Origin: Nicotiana tabacum
Lineage: Eukaryota > Streptophyta > Magnoliopsida > Solanales > Solanaceae
Assembly: GCF_000715075.1 (NCBI RefSeq)
Contig: NC_134081.1
Location: 105,946,108 to 106,010,107 of the forward strand
Direction of reading: 5' to 3'
Length of the DNA stretch: 64,000 bases
Shown here: in pieces, positions 11,355 to 22,684 of the stretch
How positions within the stretch are numbered: position 1 is the stretch's first letter
Layout of the letters: the number at the start of each line of letters is the position of its first letter
Program-made: the position numbers and the translations under genes
The notes under the pieces: model-generated
The model's input: the letters and a program-made list of their open reading frames with translations, nothing else
Told to the model about the DNA's origin: nothing
Databases searched by the model: none

Positions 11355-13692
11355 TGACGAGCGCAAAACACACACTTAAATTGTGCTCGCTAGTCAAAGA
11401 TTGTATACTATAACTATCGTATCCACAAGGATTGGAGTTAAACAGTATTATCGTAGTTTGTAACTAGATTGCTATCTAGGAGAATCAACAATCAAGATTT
11501 ATATGACTAAGAATCTAAAATCTACAGGTATTGATTTGTGACTATCGAAATAAGGAATAAACAGTTAAGGTTATCGGTGGGAGAGGATAGGATTTTGATG
11601 GAATAAGTGCAAGATAGTTGTTCGGGATCTAACTTTATATAATTCACTTTCAATGTTCAAGTGAGTCTATCGAATTCACTTAATTATCAGTTCAGACATT
11701 TAGCAAAAACTCCTTACTCGATTAAGTTTCAACCTCACAATATGAACCAAATTAAGCTCTGTGAAGATATGCAAGAATACGTAGTGGATCGTTCTTTAGA
11801 AAAACCTCTTTCAATTATTCTCCTAACTAGATTTAATCAATGATTCAACTAGCCTCTTTCGATTACTTAGAAGAATCTATGAACTCAACCAACAATATAG
11901 TGCAAGGATATCACAAGTTATGCCTCTTTCGATTACAAGAACAAGTGAATATAGATGTAACAATTAAATCTTCTAAAAGCGATTCAAATACATAAAATAG
12001 AGCTATAATCTACAAACAATCATCAATACACCAAATCCATCAAATTAAAACCCAAAAGGATCTACTTCATAGACATGGAGAAGTTCTTCACAAATATAAC
12101 AAAAATATAGGAAAACATAAATTCAATCCAAATCCGAATCTTGAGTGAGGAAGGAATGATGAAATCCTTGTGCTTGTGTTCTTCCAACTCCTCCTTATCC
12201 TCCTTGGTCTCCTTAGGTCGAAATCTATCCCAAAGTTCCGAAAATGATATTTTTCCGTGTATTTAAGACACCCCCCAATAATCCCCAGACGAAAATACCC
12301 CTTTTAGCGGAAATGAGAAGATACTCTAACATTTTTGTACTACCGCACCACATGCCGCGCAGCAACATGCGACGTGCTTGTGGGCAATTCCAATATGATT
12401 TGCAAATCACTTTCTGGGCATAATTTTGCACTGTCGCACCGCACTGGGCGACGCAGCGTGCGTCGCGTTAGTGACATTTTCCAGCAACTTTCAATTTGCA
12501 CAAAATTGGCCAAAAATCCTTTGTCCCCCATGTAGGGGTGGGCATAAAATCCGAAAACCGAATTTCGAACCGAACCGAATTAATTTGGTATTTCGGTTTC
12601 GGTTTTTTCGGCATTTCGATATACTTCGGTACAGAAATTTTGGTATTTCAATATTTCGATATTTCGGTACGGTATTCGGTATTGAGTTTTTGATATTTCG
12701 GTATACCGAAATATTTAAGTCCAAGCCCACCTATATTTCTCTTTTCCAGCCCAATAAGCCTAAGCCCAATACCCCAAGTCCCCTAAATCCTAATTCCCTA
12801 ATCCCTTAGCGGGCCTAGCAACCTTCTTAGGCTTAGAGACTTACGGACAGTAGTTTGAGAATTTAAAGAATCACTATTTTGGGGGAATATACACCATCAA
12901 TTCCATTTTTCTTCTCTGATTTGGCAATCAAAACAGTGTCACCGAACTAATTATTCTTGAAATAATGGCTTTGAGTTTTCCTTTGAGTAGTTGAATTCTC
13001 AGCAGAAGTCATAAGATATGTTAGGCAATAGGCAATTAGGCATAGCATAATCTTGGGAGATTTGAAAGATTTTGGTATAATACCGAAACCGTATCGAACC
13101 AAATAAGAAAAATATCGAACCATACCGAACTACTTTGGTGCGGTATTTGGTATGCATAATTAATATACCGAATATTGAAATACCGAACCGTAATTATTAA
13201 ATATCGTATCGAAATACCGAATGCCCACCCCTACCCCATGTATGGAGACATGCTAATTAGATGTGACTTTAAAGCGTTGTCCCCTTAGAATGTTGACTTT
13301 AATGCTTTTTGCCTAACTTTGCATTATCTATTTTCTTTCCCAATTATTTGTGTTTGTCTTCTAATATTAGCTTTAATTCTTTGCATTATGCATTTTTTCA
13401 CTAGCACCTCATTAGTCACATTAGCTTGCACTATAATTTTATTCTGTTTCTATGCATACTCAGTTTTCGACCCCAAACTCGATCCCGACTTAATCCCTTG
13501 GGCCTTTACTCATACTTCAAAGCTCCAAATAGCTCGAATTAGCTCCATAAAATAAACAATTCGGGATCACTCGTACACGGCATAGAATACATCATAAGTG
13601 AAAAATACTACTAATTAAAGCTTAATATAAGTAAAGTGCAATGAATTAGAGTGCAATAAGCGACTAAAATACGGGATTATAGCCTACCATCA
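11355..13692 (-). repeat. 5' LTR of the nested LARD-like element, carrying a MITE
   Basis: It starts tgacgagcgc and ends cctaccatca on the plus strand. Its length of 2338 bp falls to 1630 bp after subtracting the MITE at 12534-13233 and one target-duplication copy, matching the partner LTR of 1634 bp. Confidence 0.92.
12534..13233. mobile_element. hAT-type MITE, 700 bp, inside the LARD LTR
   Basis: The ends read aggggtgggcat and atgcccacccct, and the 8-bp direct repeat ccccatgt flanks it at 12526-12533 and 13234-13241. The partner LTR (near 8224) shows the uninterrupted site. The interior contains many short inverted segments of the type ggtatttcggt/accgaaatacc, giving strong potential for a hairpin. 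No transposase is encoded; short open frames over it are not genes. Confidence 0.92.
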
Positions 13693-13697
13693 ATATG

Positions 13698-14230
13698 CAG
13701 TAGGAGTGATTGGTAGGCTTACAAGCAAGCCAGGTAATGAATATTGGCATGCCATAACAAGAGTTATGAGGTATTTACTTGGCACAAAAATCTATGACTT
13801 ATTTTATAAAAATATTCTATTGTACCCGAAGACTTTTATGGTGCATACTGTAATACTATATCTGGTGATTCTTGTTCTACTACAGGTTATATTTTTACTT
13901 TGGGAGGTGGTGTTATTTGTTGCAAATCAAAAGGCATACAATAATTGCTAACCCTACCATGTAGGCTGAACTAATTGTTTTAGCTTCAGCTAGTGAGGAA
14001 GCGAAGTGGTTGAGAGATTGACTATGTCAAATTCCTTATTATGAAAAACCAATTCCTCCTGTTTCAATTCATTGTGATAACAATGCTATTGGTAGAGTAT
14101 AAAACCGTTATTAAAATGGTAAATCCAGACCTATAAGGAGAAAAATATAAGATCCACTAACCAAGGTCTTGGCAACAGAAAGAATTTGGAGCACATAGAG
14201 GGGGATGAGATTGTATCCCATAAATCCGTA
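13698..14230 (+). pseudogene. Copia RNase H / polyprotein C-terminus
   Basis: After the nested insertion the Copia frame resumes with GRLTSKPGNEYWHAITRVMR, then RNase H signatures TTGYIFTLGGGVICCKSK and ASASEEAKWLR, and the terminal LATERIW/RGM motif near 14190. Internal stops and frameshifts show it is dead. Confidence 0.9.
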
Positions 14231-14770
14231 AGTCATATATGAGAAAACCCAACTTGGAGACTAGAGATCCTATAACCAGGTTCAATGGGAAGAACGAATT
14301 ATATGATGGCTTGGTTTGAAATGCACTATTATAGTATTTGTTATTGTTCCATCCCTATGGGGTGGGTGCATTTATCCTGTAACGATTGAAAATTTGTAGC
14401 TCGTATGAGTAGGTTGTTAGAGTTACAGGAGCACCCTTGACAGATTTCACCTATATGGGTATGGAAGTAGGTAGCTTCCAATGAGAATTGGGCTTATTCT
14501 AAAAAAACACTCATGAAAATCGGGATAACACAAAGCTGTAATGTGCTGACTAATAAAGCTCTTGTCAACACCTTGATTATTATGTATAAGTAGTGATACT
14601 TTATTTTTCTAAAACAATCATAGTTCAAGTTTGAGACCACTGCTGACGTTGGAGTAGAGATCGTTGTTTTACTAAGTGGAGGTTTAATGCAGAGCACACC
14701 TTCATTTTGCATAATAGTCCCCCTTCAATCGGTAAACTCTCTTATTTTAATATTAAAATGAGTGGGGGAA

Positions 14771-15388
14771 TGTTGGTGTTAGTGCATTTTAATATTTAAA
14801 TTATAATATTAAAATGCATTATTTCTTGTGAGATAGTGGTTATAAATTGGTAAGAAAGTGATCATTACCTTGGTGTCATTATTTCTAGTGCCATGATCTA
14901 CCACTAATTACCCGCTAAAGATTAAATTTTGTAACCACCAATCATGTTCTAAAATTTTATTATCCCACTACCTTATTATTTATTTCATGAAAGATATTCT
15001 ACACCTATAAATAGTGGTATTTCTTCCTTGTGTCTGGAATGGGATAATTTGGTAGTGTGTATGAAAAAAGTGAACTTGGTGTAATGAAAAAGAGAGTTAA
15101 GAAAAAGAGAAAATCTAAGTCTCCAACTTATTCTCGACAAAAGAGAATATTATTTATGTTGCAGGAAAATGTTTATTTTGGTAGAGTTTTGGACTCAACA
15201 ATTTGTCTAGAGTTAGTTCGAGCCATACGATGTTGTCAGACTATTGTATCCTGAAGGAGACAAATCAAGAGTATTACTGCTAACCGTTGAAGATGCTACC
15301 ACAATGGACTTGAATTTATCCCGAAGAATATTTATTTAATTTTCTTTATCTTATTTTTCAAGTGTAAATAATTGTAATTTCACGAACA
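14771..15388 (+). repeat. 3' LTR of the Copia element, adjoining the next gene
   Basis: It starts TGTTGGTGTTAG after a purine tract and ends cacgaaca, followed by the duplication aggag (15389-15393). The TATA box TATAAATA is at 15006-15013, facing the gene that starts at 15538, so transcription initiated in this LTR would run into that gene. Confidence 0.93.
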
Positions 15389-15393
15389 AGGAG

Positions 15394-15537
15394 TATCAAA
15401 TAAAGTGAAAGGGGAAAAAGGGAAAAAAAACTAAAAAGCAAGGCGTTTGGGCCGAATTCTGAGCGTTGGTCGATAAATACATTCTAACCACCGTATGTCC
15501 ATTTGAGACAACTGAGAGCTGAAGAAAGCTGAAAGCC
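15394..15537 (+). promoter_or_regulatory. Short upstream region of the mitochondrial protein gene, with a site II element
   Basis: Only 144 bp separate the Copia target duplication from the start codon. It contains TGGGCC at 15448-15453, a site II element (TGGGCY) of the kind common in plant promoters of mitochondrial and ribosomal genes. No good TATA box lies between the LTR and the ATG. The Copia insertion has therefore replaced or displaced everything further upstream. Confidence 0.6.
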
Positions 15538-18500
15538 ATGGCAACTTCACTGGCAGCGATGACGGCGCGTCGAGCCGCAACCTTCACGCGCTTCCCCATC
15601 TCAAGCTCTACGGCTCAAGCAGCTTCTCTTTCTCAGCGCCGCGGCCTTGCCGGCGCTGCTGGTACTAATCTCTCATATCCTCTCTTTCCAAAATATTTTA
15701 GATCGATTTAATAATTTCTCTTATGTGGCTCTGTACCTATGGATGAATTAAAAGTAAAAATGCTGATACCTGAATGTATTGTACCACTTATGTGTATGTA
15801 TGTGTGATGGTGACTGATAATATTGAAAAAATGGATGTATTTTCAGATCATCACGGGCCACCTAAGGTCAATTGCTGGAAAGAACCTATGAATCCTGCAC
15901 AATGGAAAGAAGAACATGTGAGTTCTCTAATTTGATGCTTTAGTTCTAGGGTACATTTTTTGTTATTTTGTGTTCATCAGGAGTAAAGTATCTGGAGCTT
16001 AATAAACTAATGATTGTGCAAGTTTGGTGTTTTTAACATGGTTATTGGTTGGTTTGAAAATAAAATAAAAAATACAGAGTTCAAACCTATCTTCCTATTT
16101 GCCTAAATCATCACTAGATATTTGTGCCAAATGTCTTCTTAGTAGAGATGAAGAAAAAATGTAATTCCAGAAGATAAAGAGTAATATTCTATTACTCTTA
16201 GCTGACAATTGTAGTTCACAGAATCAGTTGTCTCTTTTTTGTTGCTCAATAGGACATGCTTTCGAGGCTTTTGATATTTGTTGAAATGTCAAATTTATAT
16301 GTCTGGAACTTGCAGTTTGTGATTGTATCTTTGTCTGGATGGGGCTTGCTTTTCTACGGTGGATACAAGCTCTTCACTGGAGGCAAGAAGAACAAAGAAG
16401 AGGTACTCACGCGTTCCTTCGAAATCCTGAACACTGATTGGTACTTTTACATTTCAGTTTTTACAACTCTTCCAAGAATTGGAGATAATCAAATCTCCTG
16501 TAGGAGTAATGTTGCTTCCAATCACACTGACCTGTTCAATTTGCAAATGGTAGAGCTTTTTATGCCCAGTTCATTAAAAACTGATTAAGAAATAGATGAA
16601 GTCATAGACTGTAGTAGCTTACTTTCCTATACTTATGTGGAGCTATAATCTGGGCATTATTGATTGAAGACCATATATGGAAATCTCATAGCGTCGGATG
16701 GGATGATAACAATCATGAGTTATTTATGCATTATTATTTGAATAACCATACCTTAGAATCTATTAATAAGTAGTTTGTAAACATTGGAACTGTTCATCCA
16801 GGGGTTGAGGAAAACAAAACAGAATCCTGCATTTTCTTGTTTAGTGCTTCCTGAAAGCAGTGACCTTAGATTCTCTTTTTTCCCCTGATGATGGTGGTGT
16901 ACTGGCCAGCATAGATGTTATTGTAATTTTTTCTATAAGGTAGATATTATTGTCATTTTTAAGTTAAATTTGTTTCTCTCAACTTTCATCTCAGTTCTCA
17001 GAAAGTAAATTAGTCCTGTTTGACTTTGATTCTCTTTTAAAACGGTGCTTCTTAAGGAATCGCTTTCAGCTAATGCATTAAAAAAAGGGAACAAAAAGGA
17101 AGACTTGTGGTTGAATGATCATTCTAGTTTGAATTTCAGTTATTAACTGAACGAGAACAGAAGGAGCTCTCTATCCAATTACTTCTTGCAAATACTAACA
17201 GTGTGGACCAGTAGCAAAAAAAGATTAAGGGCCGTTTAGGAACAACTTTAGAATTTGAAACGTTGCCTTGGTGTATTTGTTTTTAATTTTTGAAAAAAAT
17301 TCCAAAAAAGCAGTGTTTCTATGAATTACTAAATAGGTGCTTTCCAGTTTCTGTTGTTCATTAGTGAAATACGTGTCTTGCTAATGCTTTACTCAATTAG
17401 TGATCAATCTTTTAGTAGAGCTTATGAGTAATGACTAATATCAAATGTCTCTCTTTTTCTTTTAATCAGTTGATCACTAACATCAAATTTAATCAAGTTT
17501 AATGCAAGAAGTTTACGGATCATAGCTAAGTTGCTCCGACACCGCAGTTTAGGTGCCGCACCCGTGTCGACGCGACACTAGTATGGGTGTGGGTATGAGA
17601 TTTGTACCGAATCTGGTCAAACAGTTTTGGGTACTTTGACCACGATGGACGGAAAAATTCGAGAAGAGAATACAATTTGATTCCCGAAATCAGAACCAAA
17701 AATAGGGTAAATTTGAAGAAAATAGCGTACCTTATCTAGGAAATCAATCCTTTACTTATCTACAACTTGGGAATAAAAAAGAAATCCACACTTTACAAGC
17801 CATACGTAAGTATTCCACAAAATTTCTCATAATTTAGAGATTTTTTTTTTGAATTATTTTTAGCCGGATCCCCGCACCCGTATCCGTACTAAGATCCGAA
17901 TCCACGAATCTTAGAATTTGCATCTCGAAGGATCCAACTTCTAGATCCACACCCGTGTCTTAACAACTTAGGACCATAGTGGGAAGAGAGAAAGCCCCAC
18001 CTTGAGAAGTATAAATAGAAGTTAGGACTAAAGAAAGTGACAGCAGTTTGTGAGCTTCCATTTGCCATTTCTTTCAAAGTTATTCAATCCAAGTGTGGTT
18101 AGGGAAAAGAGAGGAACGATAGGGAGGTTTCAGTTTGCAGGAAAGAAAAGTAAAAGTTAACAGAGTTCAAATTATGATTCTTATTCAAGCAATTAGCTAA
18201 AATACTCTTGTTGTAGATCATGTTTCCTATTCAAGTAATCACTTTTTTTATTTTGCTCAGACCCTATTATTGAGTTTCCAAGCGCAGTTGATTCGATAAG
18301 GTTATGGAAAACAATTTCTGAAAATGCGTGAGATGCCACTAGGCCCGACTTGGTTGAATTGGGGTTTCCTTGGTTGGTACTGTGAAATAAGATTATAAGA
18401 TGTGACTGGAAATCCTATCTTGTGGAAAATGAATTATTACTTTTGGTTAATGAATATACCAAATAAACTGAAGAAAAGTTGAAGAACAATGTTGCATTCT

Positions 18501-19058
18501 AGATGAGTTTGTACTTGACTACTTGTATAGCGAAGATATAACTGAAGTCACAATTTATGATAGATAATTGCGTAGGGGCAAAATTTCATCATATAATGCT
18601 AAAAACGACTTAGATTACCGCTGTTGTATTTCATGAAGCATTATTTACTAGATGTAGAGTCTAAGATATAATTTAACTTGGTAGTTTGATTATTTTAAAA
18701 AATAAAACTTACGGCAAATTTCATTTTTGTTTTGTTTACTGAATTTTAATTCTTGATACTTGTGAAAGGTGTATAAAGTAGTGCTATTAGCAGAATGTTG
18801 TTGGAATGGCCCAAAATAGAATGAGTGTTATAAATTGGGATTGGGAGACTAACTTTCTTTTGGGGTGTGGGGGAGTTATTACTAGAAATAGTGGCGTCTT
18901 GGTCTTTGTGAAAGTGATTATATGTTGAAAAGTAATCATTTCATTTGTGTATCCTTCTTTCTTGCCCAGGAAGCGGCGCCTTCTTTAATCGTGATTAATG
19001 ACAATTATATGCTATTTATTTCTTATATTTTCAGAAATTGGTTCAAGCGGCACAGTAA
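15538..19058 (+). CDS. Small probable mitochondrial inner-membrane protein, 101 aa, four exons
   Basis: Exons 15538-15661, 15847-15917, 16316-16402 and 19035-19058 have GT-AG junctions and join in frame to 101 codons plus stop. The N-terminus (about 40 residues) is rich in Ala, Arg and Ser with no acidic residues and a QRRGLAGA motif, a mitochondrial presequence with a typical cleavage region. A conserved-looking loop HHGPPKVNCWKEPMNPAQWK precedes one membrane segment (VIVSLSGWGLLFYGGYKLF) and a basic tail. Similar plant proteins are, as I recall, annotated loosely as cytochrome oxidase assembly or unknown mitochondrial proteins; the exact role is not established here. The last exon is only 8 codons, after a 2.6-kb intron that holds a MITE. 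A Copia LTR sits just upstream in the same orientation. Confidence 0.85.
17526..17971. mobile_element. hAT-type MITE, 446 bp, in intron 3 of the mitochondrial protein gene
   Basis: The termini are ctaagttg and caacttag, and the flanking octamers gatcatag (17518-17525) and gaccatag (17972-17979) differ at one base, fitting an hAT 8-bp duplication. The interior has the GC-rich cacccgtgtc motifs on both arms. No coding capacity. Confidence 0.8.
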
Positions 19059-19999
19059 GGTGTGAATTTCAAGGCATTATCCCAAGTCTGGGAATTTTTC
19101 AAGTCCCAGGTCCGAGGGTTTCTCTCTAATAATCCAATTGGTGGACATGACATAAGTTCCTTTCTTTTCTTTATATTGGTATCTTCTTATTGTTACAAAT
19201 GACAATGAGAGTTTTTGAGCCAGTAAGTCGCGGACAAAATTGGTTGTATCACCATTATGAGTTCAGTATCTCCTTATATTATCAAAATATGTGGAGTGGT
19301 TTCTGCCCATTTGCTTCTCTTTGCTATCTTCATCTTGCCTATGCATTGTCTGAAATTCTGTATATCCATTTCAAGATCCCATAGCCTAAATATCATGAAA
19401 ATTTTGAACATCCACTGATCTGGAGGCATTGCCAATCGTAAACAAATTACAAAGTAGTATCATTGGGATTTAACTACTCAACATGTCCTTAGACTACAGA
19501 TACAGAGTAATATGTTCAATGACAATGATGAGACATTCGTTAGGGTTCTTGTTTAGATTTGTATTCTCATCACTTACTAGTCTACAGTACGAGAGCCTAA
19601 TTTACTCAGGAAATGTCTATCCTTCGTCATCCAAAACCATCGCTCTAAAAGTTAAATGCCTCGATTTTGTTTCTTTACACGAGGAGGCGTGTTTCCTTTC
19701 TTTTACCCTATTTTATCCATGGTTATGCTTTTCTGGTGTTCCTTTTCCAATATCTAATTAGGAGGAATGAGTTCCTTTTTTGTGTGTTTATGTTGGGAGG
19801 GTGGGAGGGTGGGTTAGGGACATGGGGTTATTTGAAGAGACATAAAGTTATTAGTGAATAGAAGCTACAAATGCCTAAACTTTACAGCTGCAAGAGGGCA
19901 GAATGGAATTATTTTCCTAAGCTAACCTTAAACATGACGCTTTCTGTGATCGACTTCTAAATGAAGCATAACATTAGCATTTCTAGCACTGCTGTTAGA
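19059..19999. other. Region between two convergent genes
   Basis: It should contain the 3' UTRs of the plus-strand mitochondrial protein gene and of the minus-strand coiled-coil gene. Open frames here are short and have no recognisable features. No repeat was identified. Confidence 0.6.
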
Positions 20000-22409
20000 C
20001 TAAAATTCAGGCTTGTCGTTGTGGTCTCCATCCTCTCCCTCCTCTCCCAAGCTGGCAGCAGAGCCTGTAGTACTGTCTGTCTGTTCTTCTATGTCCTGAT
20101 CACTGTCAACTTTAAAGTTAGCAGCTTTTGCATGTAGATTGTCCGCATGCTTTTGTTCTCTATCTTCTCTGATAGTGTAGGTTTTTCGTTGTGGTTGTGC
20201 AGTGTTATCTGGTTTTTGATTTCTGGCATCTTGTGATTCTCCAGAATGATCTCCCTCTTCTTCTGTTTCTTGATAATAGTCAACCTCTTGGTTTTCATCT
20301 TCTTTGGCACCCCTTTCAACAATAGTCGCATGTTCAGAAGAATTTGGAAGATTGTGAGCTTGCCCTAGCTCTGTATCTTCTCTGATGGTGCTGATTATTT
20401 CCTCTGATTGTACTGTTTCATCTGGATTTTGATTTTTGACCTCTTGTGAGATGCTACTGCCTTCTCGAGAACTCTGGAGCAGCTGTGTTTCTGTGTTACT
20501 GACTTTTCTTTTCTTCCCTTCCTCAGTCTTCTGAGTTGCATCAGGATTCATGACTTGTGTCCTTTCCTTTGTGTCTGCAAAATTGTTAGGGTTTGACCAT
20601 GTCCTACCTGGTGGACTATCATCATGATTTGTGCTAACATCTTGCGTTCTGTCTTTTCCTGTATCTGATTTTACTCCTTGTTCTGTCCTTTTCTGGTTAT
20701 TGATTTGTGCCTCTGAATCTTTAACTTGTTGAACTTTATTGGTCATTTCTATCCCATGAACTTCCTCATCAGGTTTTTTCTTCACGTCCATGCCCATGTC
20801 CTTGTCTTTCTGATGGCCCATTATTTCCAGTTTACTGCCTCCAGCCCTCTCGATCCTTTCAGTTCCCATTTTTACTTTCAAGAATTTTCTGTTTCTCATG
20901 CTTGCAATTCCACGACCTTCAGGATGCATGCCACTTTCATCTGCCTGGCGCTTAGCAATTGTTTGCCGTCTCTTCCCTCTTTTTTTCCTTATGTGGTCCT
21001 TGGTTACTCTTGATGTTCCTCTGCTTGAATTCTCTTGCCTTTCTAACTTCATCACAGCTTTATCATTCACTCCAACTTCATTGCTTTGCTTTTGCACTTG
21101 ATTTCTATCATCCTCAGTTTCCTTTGATGCATTGTCATTAGTGAACCGTTTGTTGTCTAGATAAGATTCTTTCTCATTCTTATAACTGTTATCATACTCT
21201 TTTTGTCCTTCATTAATGTGAGAAATGGTGTTGTTTCCTGGAACATCTTCTTGAAAAGTTTTCAGCTGCTGAGACTGCTCTTCTCCAGTTTTGCCGTTCG
21301 CGTTTTCAAATCTCTCTCCATCTTTTCCGGTGTCATCAACATGCCCGGTGAATTCCTCATTTCTCTTATGGGCAGATTCATTGACACTGCTGTCTATATC
21401 TTCGGCTGAATTTTTCTGATCTTCTCTTTTGATGGATTCATGCAACTCTTCAGTTCCTCTTCTACCATCATGTCCAGCAGCCTCAGTGGTGAAATTTGTT
21501 GCAGGATTTGGGTCATCTGCACTTACTGACCAGACCTTTACAGGTGATAATTCCAGTCGGTGTTTTAAATCCTCAATTTCAGCCTCTTTCTGTCGCAAGG
21601 TTTCAGAAAGTGATGTAACTTGTGAATCATCTGACTTTGTTTCCATGTGGTTTTCCTGAAGCATCTTAATTTCAATCTGTTTTTCCTCAAGAGCACCTTC
21701 AACTGTTCTTTGTTCTTCTTTAAGGGAAGAGATTGTCGACTTCATCTCCAAGATCCTACTATCGAGATCCATTTTCTGCGTACGAAGCAAGTGTATATCG
21801 GATTTCATGTCCTCTATTTGCCTTCTGGCCTCTTTTGTCTGTTCTCTTTCTTTCTGTCACACAGGTGAAGGATAAAATGTTAGCTTGGGTAGCATAATAC
21901 GTTCGAAAGTTTGCCAATGGCAGAAGATATAACGATTGTTATTTGTCTCATTAAAAAACTCTACTGATCATGGGTGGGTTCAGCGGGTAATGAAGGGAAG
22001 GCCCACAACCTAGCTTGGTAACTGCATTACACTTGCGGTATGTCATAATTTGAAGAACTTTATTGATCATTGATTGCTCTGTACAACTATTAACACGATA
22101 GAATTAGAATTGTCATCCATCTTTTCCCTTACCAAAAGAATTAAAATGCACTTCTATTAATTCAAGAATTGATTTAACGTCCGGGCCCAGCCTGTGTTTT
22201 GTCACCTGAGTTAATTTAACATCAGATTTTGCTGAAAAATTGTTATATAAAACGTTTTTTAACTGTATACTTCTCCATTGAGAAGTACTGATTCCTGTTT
22301 ATTTTGGATTTCATTTCTTAGTGAAGAAGTGAAGACTGAGTGATATATATTATGTAAATAGAACTTCGCCATGGACAAGCTCCACACCAAACACACACAC
22401 ACACACACA

Positions 22410-22507
<98 letters not shown>

Positions 22508-22684
22508 GAGGAGTTGAAGAGCGTTGAGCTCGCGATCTTTCTCCTTGACAAAGAGGCTGCAGATGCGCCTGTCCCTGAGCTTGTGGAGAGTCATAACTCC
22601 AAAAACGGCAGCACTAAATGCGAGCAGCAGCAGAAGTCCATATGATCTTCCTTTGCTTCCTGCTGTGTTTTGACTGTGCCTCAT
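20000..22684 (-). CDS. Membrane-anchored coiled-coil protein, two exons; first splice donor apparently lost
   Basis: Exon 1 (22684 to about 22505) encodes a short basic N-terminus, one membrane segment (YGLLLLLAFSAAVFGVMTL, residues about 15-33) and KEKDRELNALQLLL. Exon 2 (21853-20000, acceptor gtgtgacag) encodes 617 residues: KEREQTKEARRQIEDMKSDI and a continuing heptad-rich coiled coil to about residue 140, then a long polar tail with low complexity, basic stretches (IRKKRGKRRQ) and Glu/Asp-rich repeats to the stop. The exons belong together because the heptads continue in phase 0. However, after LLL the sequence runs directly into (CT)n without a GT donor; the first GT lies past an in-frame TAG. 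Similar plant proteins exist under names such as linker-histone-polyprotein-like, with no proven function. The gene may be broken, or may use an unusual donor. Confidence 0.72.
22389..22502. repeat. Compound microsatellite (AC)n(TA)n(GA)n at the exon 1 donor
   Basis: Three dinucleotide tracts abut: AC at about 22389-22412, TA at 22413-22458 and GA at 22459-22502. On the coding (minus) strand the order is CT, TA, GT, starting exactly where the exon 1 donor of the coiled-coil gene should be. Confidence 0.95.

Larger units (their letters stand above)
7040..13692 (-). mobile_element. Non-autonomous LTR retrotransposon (LARD-like) nested in the Copia element
   Basis: Two LTRs with TG/CA ends (7040-8673 and 11355-13692) enclose about 2.7 kb. 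The 5-bp target duplication atatg is perfect (7035-7039 and 13693-13697), and joining the Copia sequence across it restores WPDIVYAVGVIG, proving the insertion. Orientation is minus: the primer site at 11350-11331 resembles the plant tRNA-Asp site (TGGCGCCGTTGCC in other elements), and a purine-rich GTGGGGTGT tract adjoins the other LTR. No RT, integrase or protease is visible; only a gag-like zinc-knuckle ORF. Movement would require enzymes from another element. Confidence 0.92.
5476..15388 (+). mobile_element. Ty1/Copia LTR retrotransposon, internally deleted and interrupted
   Basis: Two similar LTRs (5476-6128 and 14771-15388) are flanked by the same 5-bp target duplication, aggag, at 5471-5475 and 15389-15393. 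Inside are a TS SINE, the catalytic part of Copia reverse transcriptase, a nested 6.65-kb LTR element, and RNase H. Gag, protease, integrase and the start of RT are missing, so the element lost its 5' coding half. A purine tract (gagtgggggaa) precedes the 3' LTR. The coding remnants contain stops. Confidence 0.93.

Noticed and set aside
12335..12809. Several overlapping short open frames in the LARD LTR and its MITE
   Set aside because: They exist on both strands over hairpin-rich repeat DNA (Phe/Arg/Tyr-rich low complexity), not genes.
22318..22684. Minus-strand open frames reading through the microsatellite into long Ser-Leu and Tyr-Ile runs
   Set aside because: They are translations of (CT)n and (TA)n; only the first 60 codons from 22684 are believable exon.
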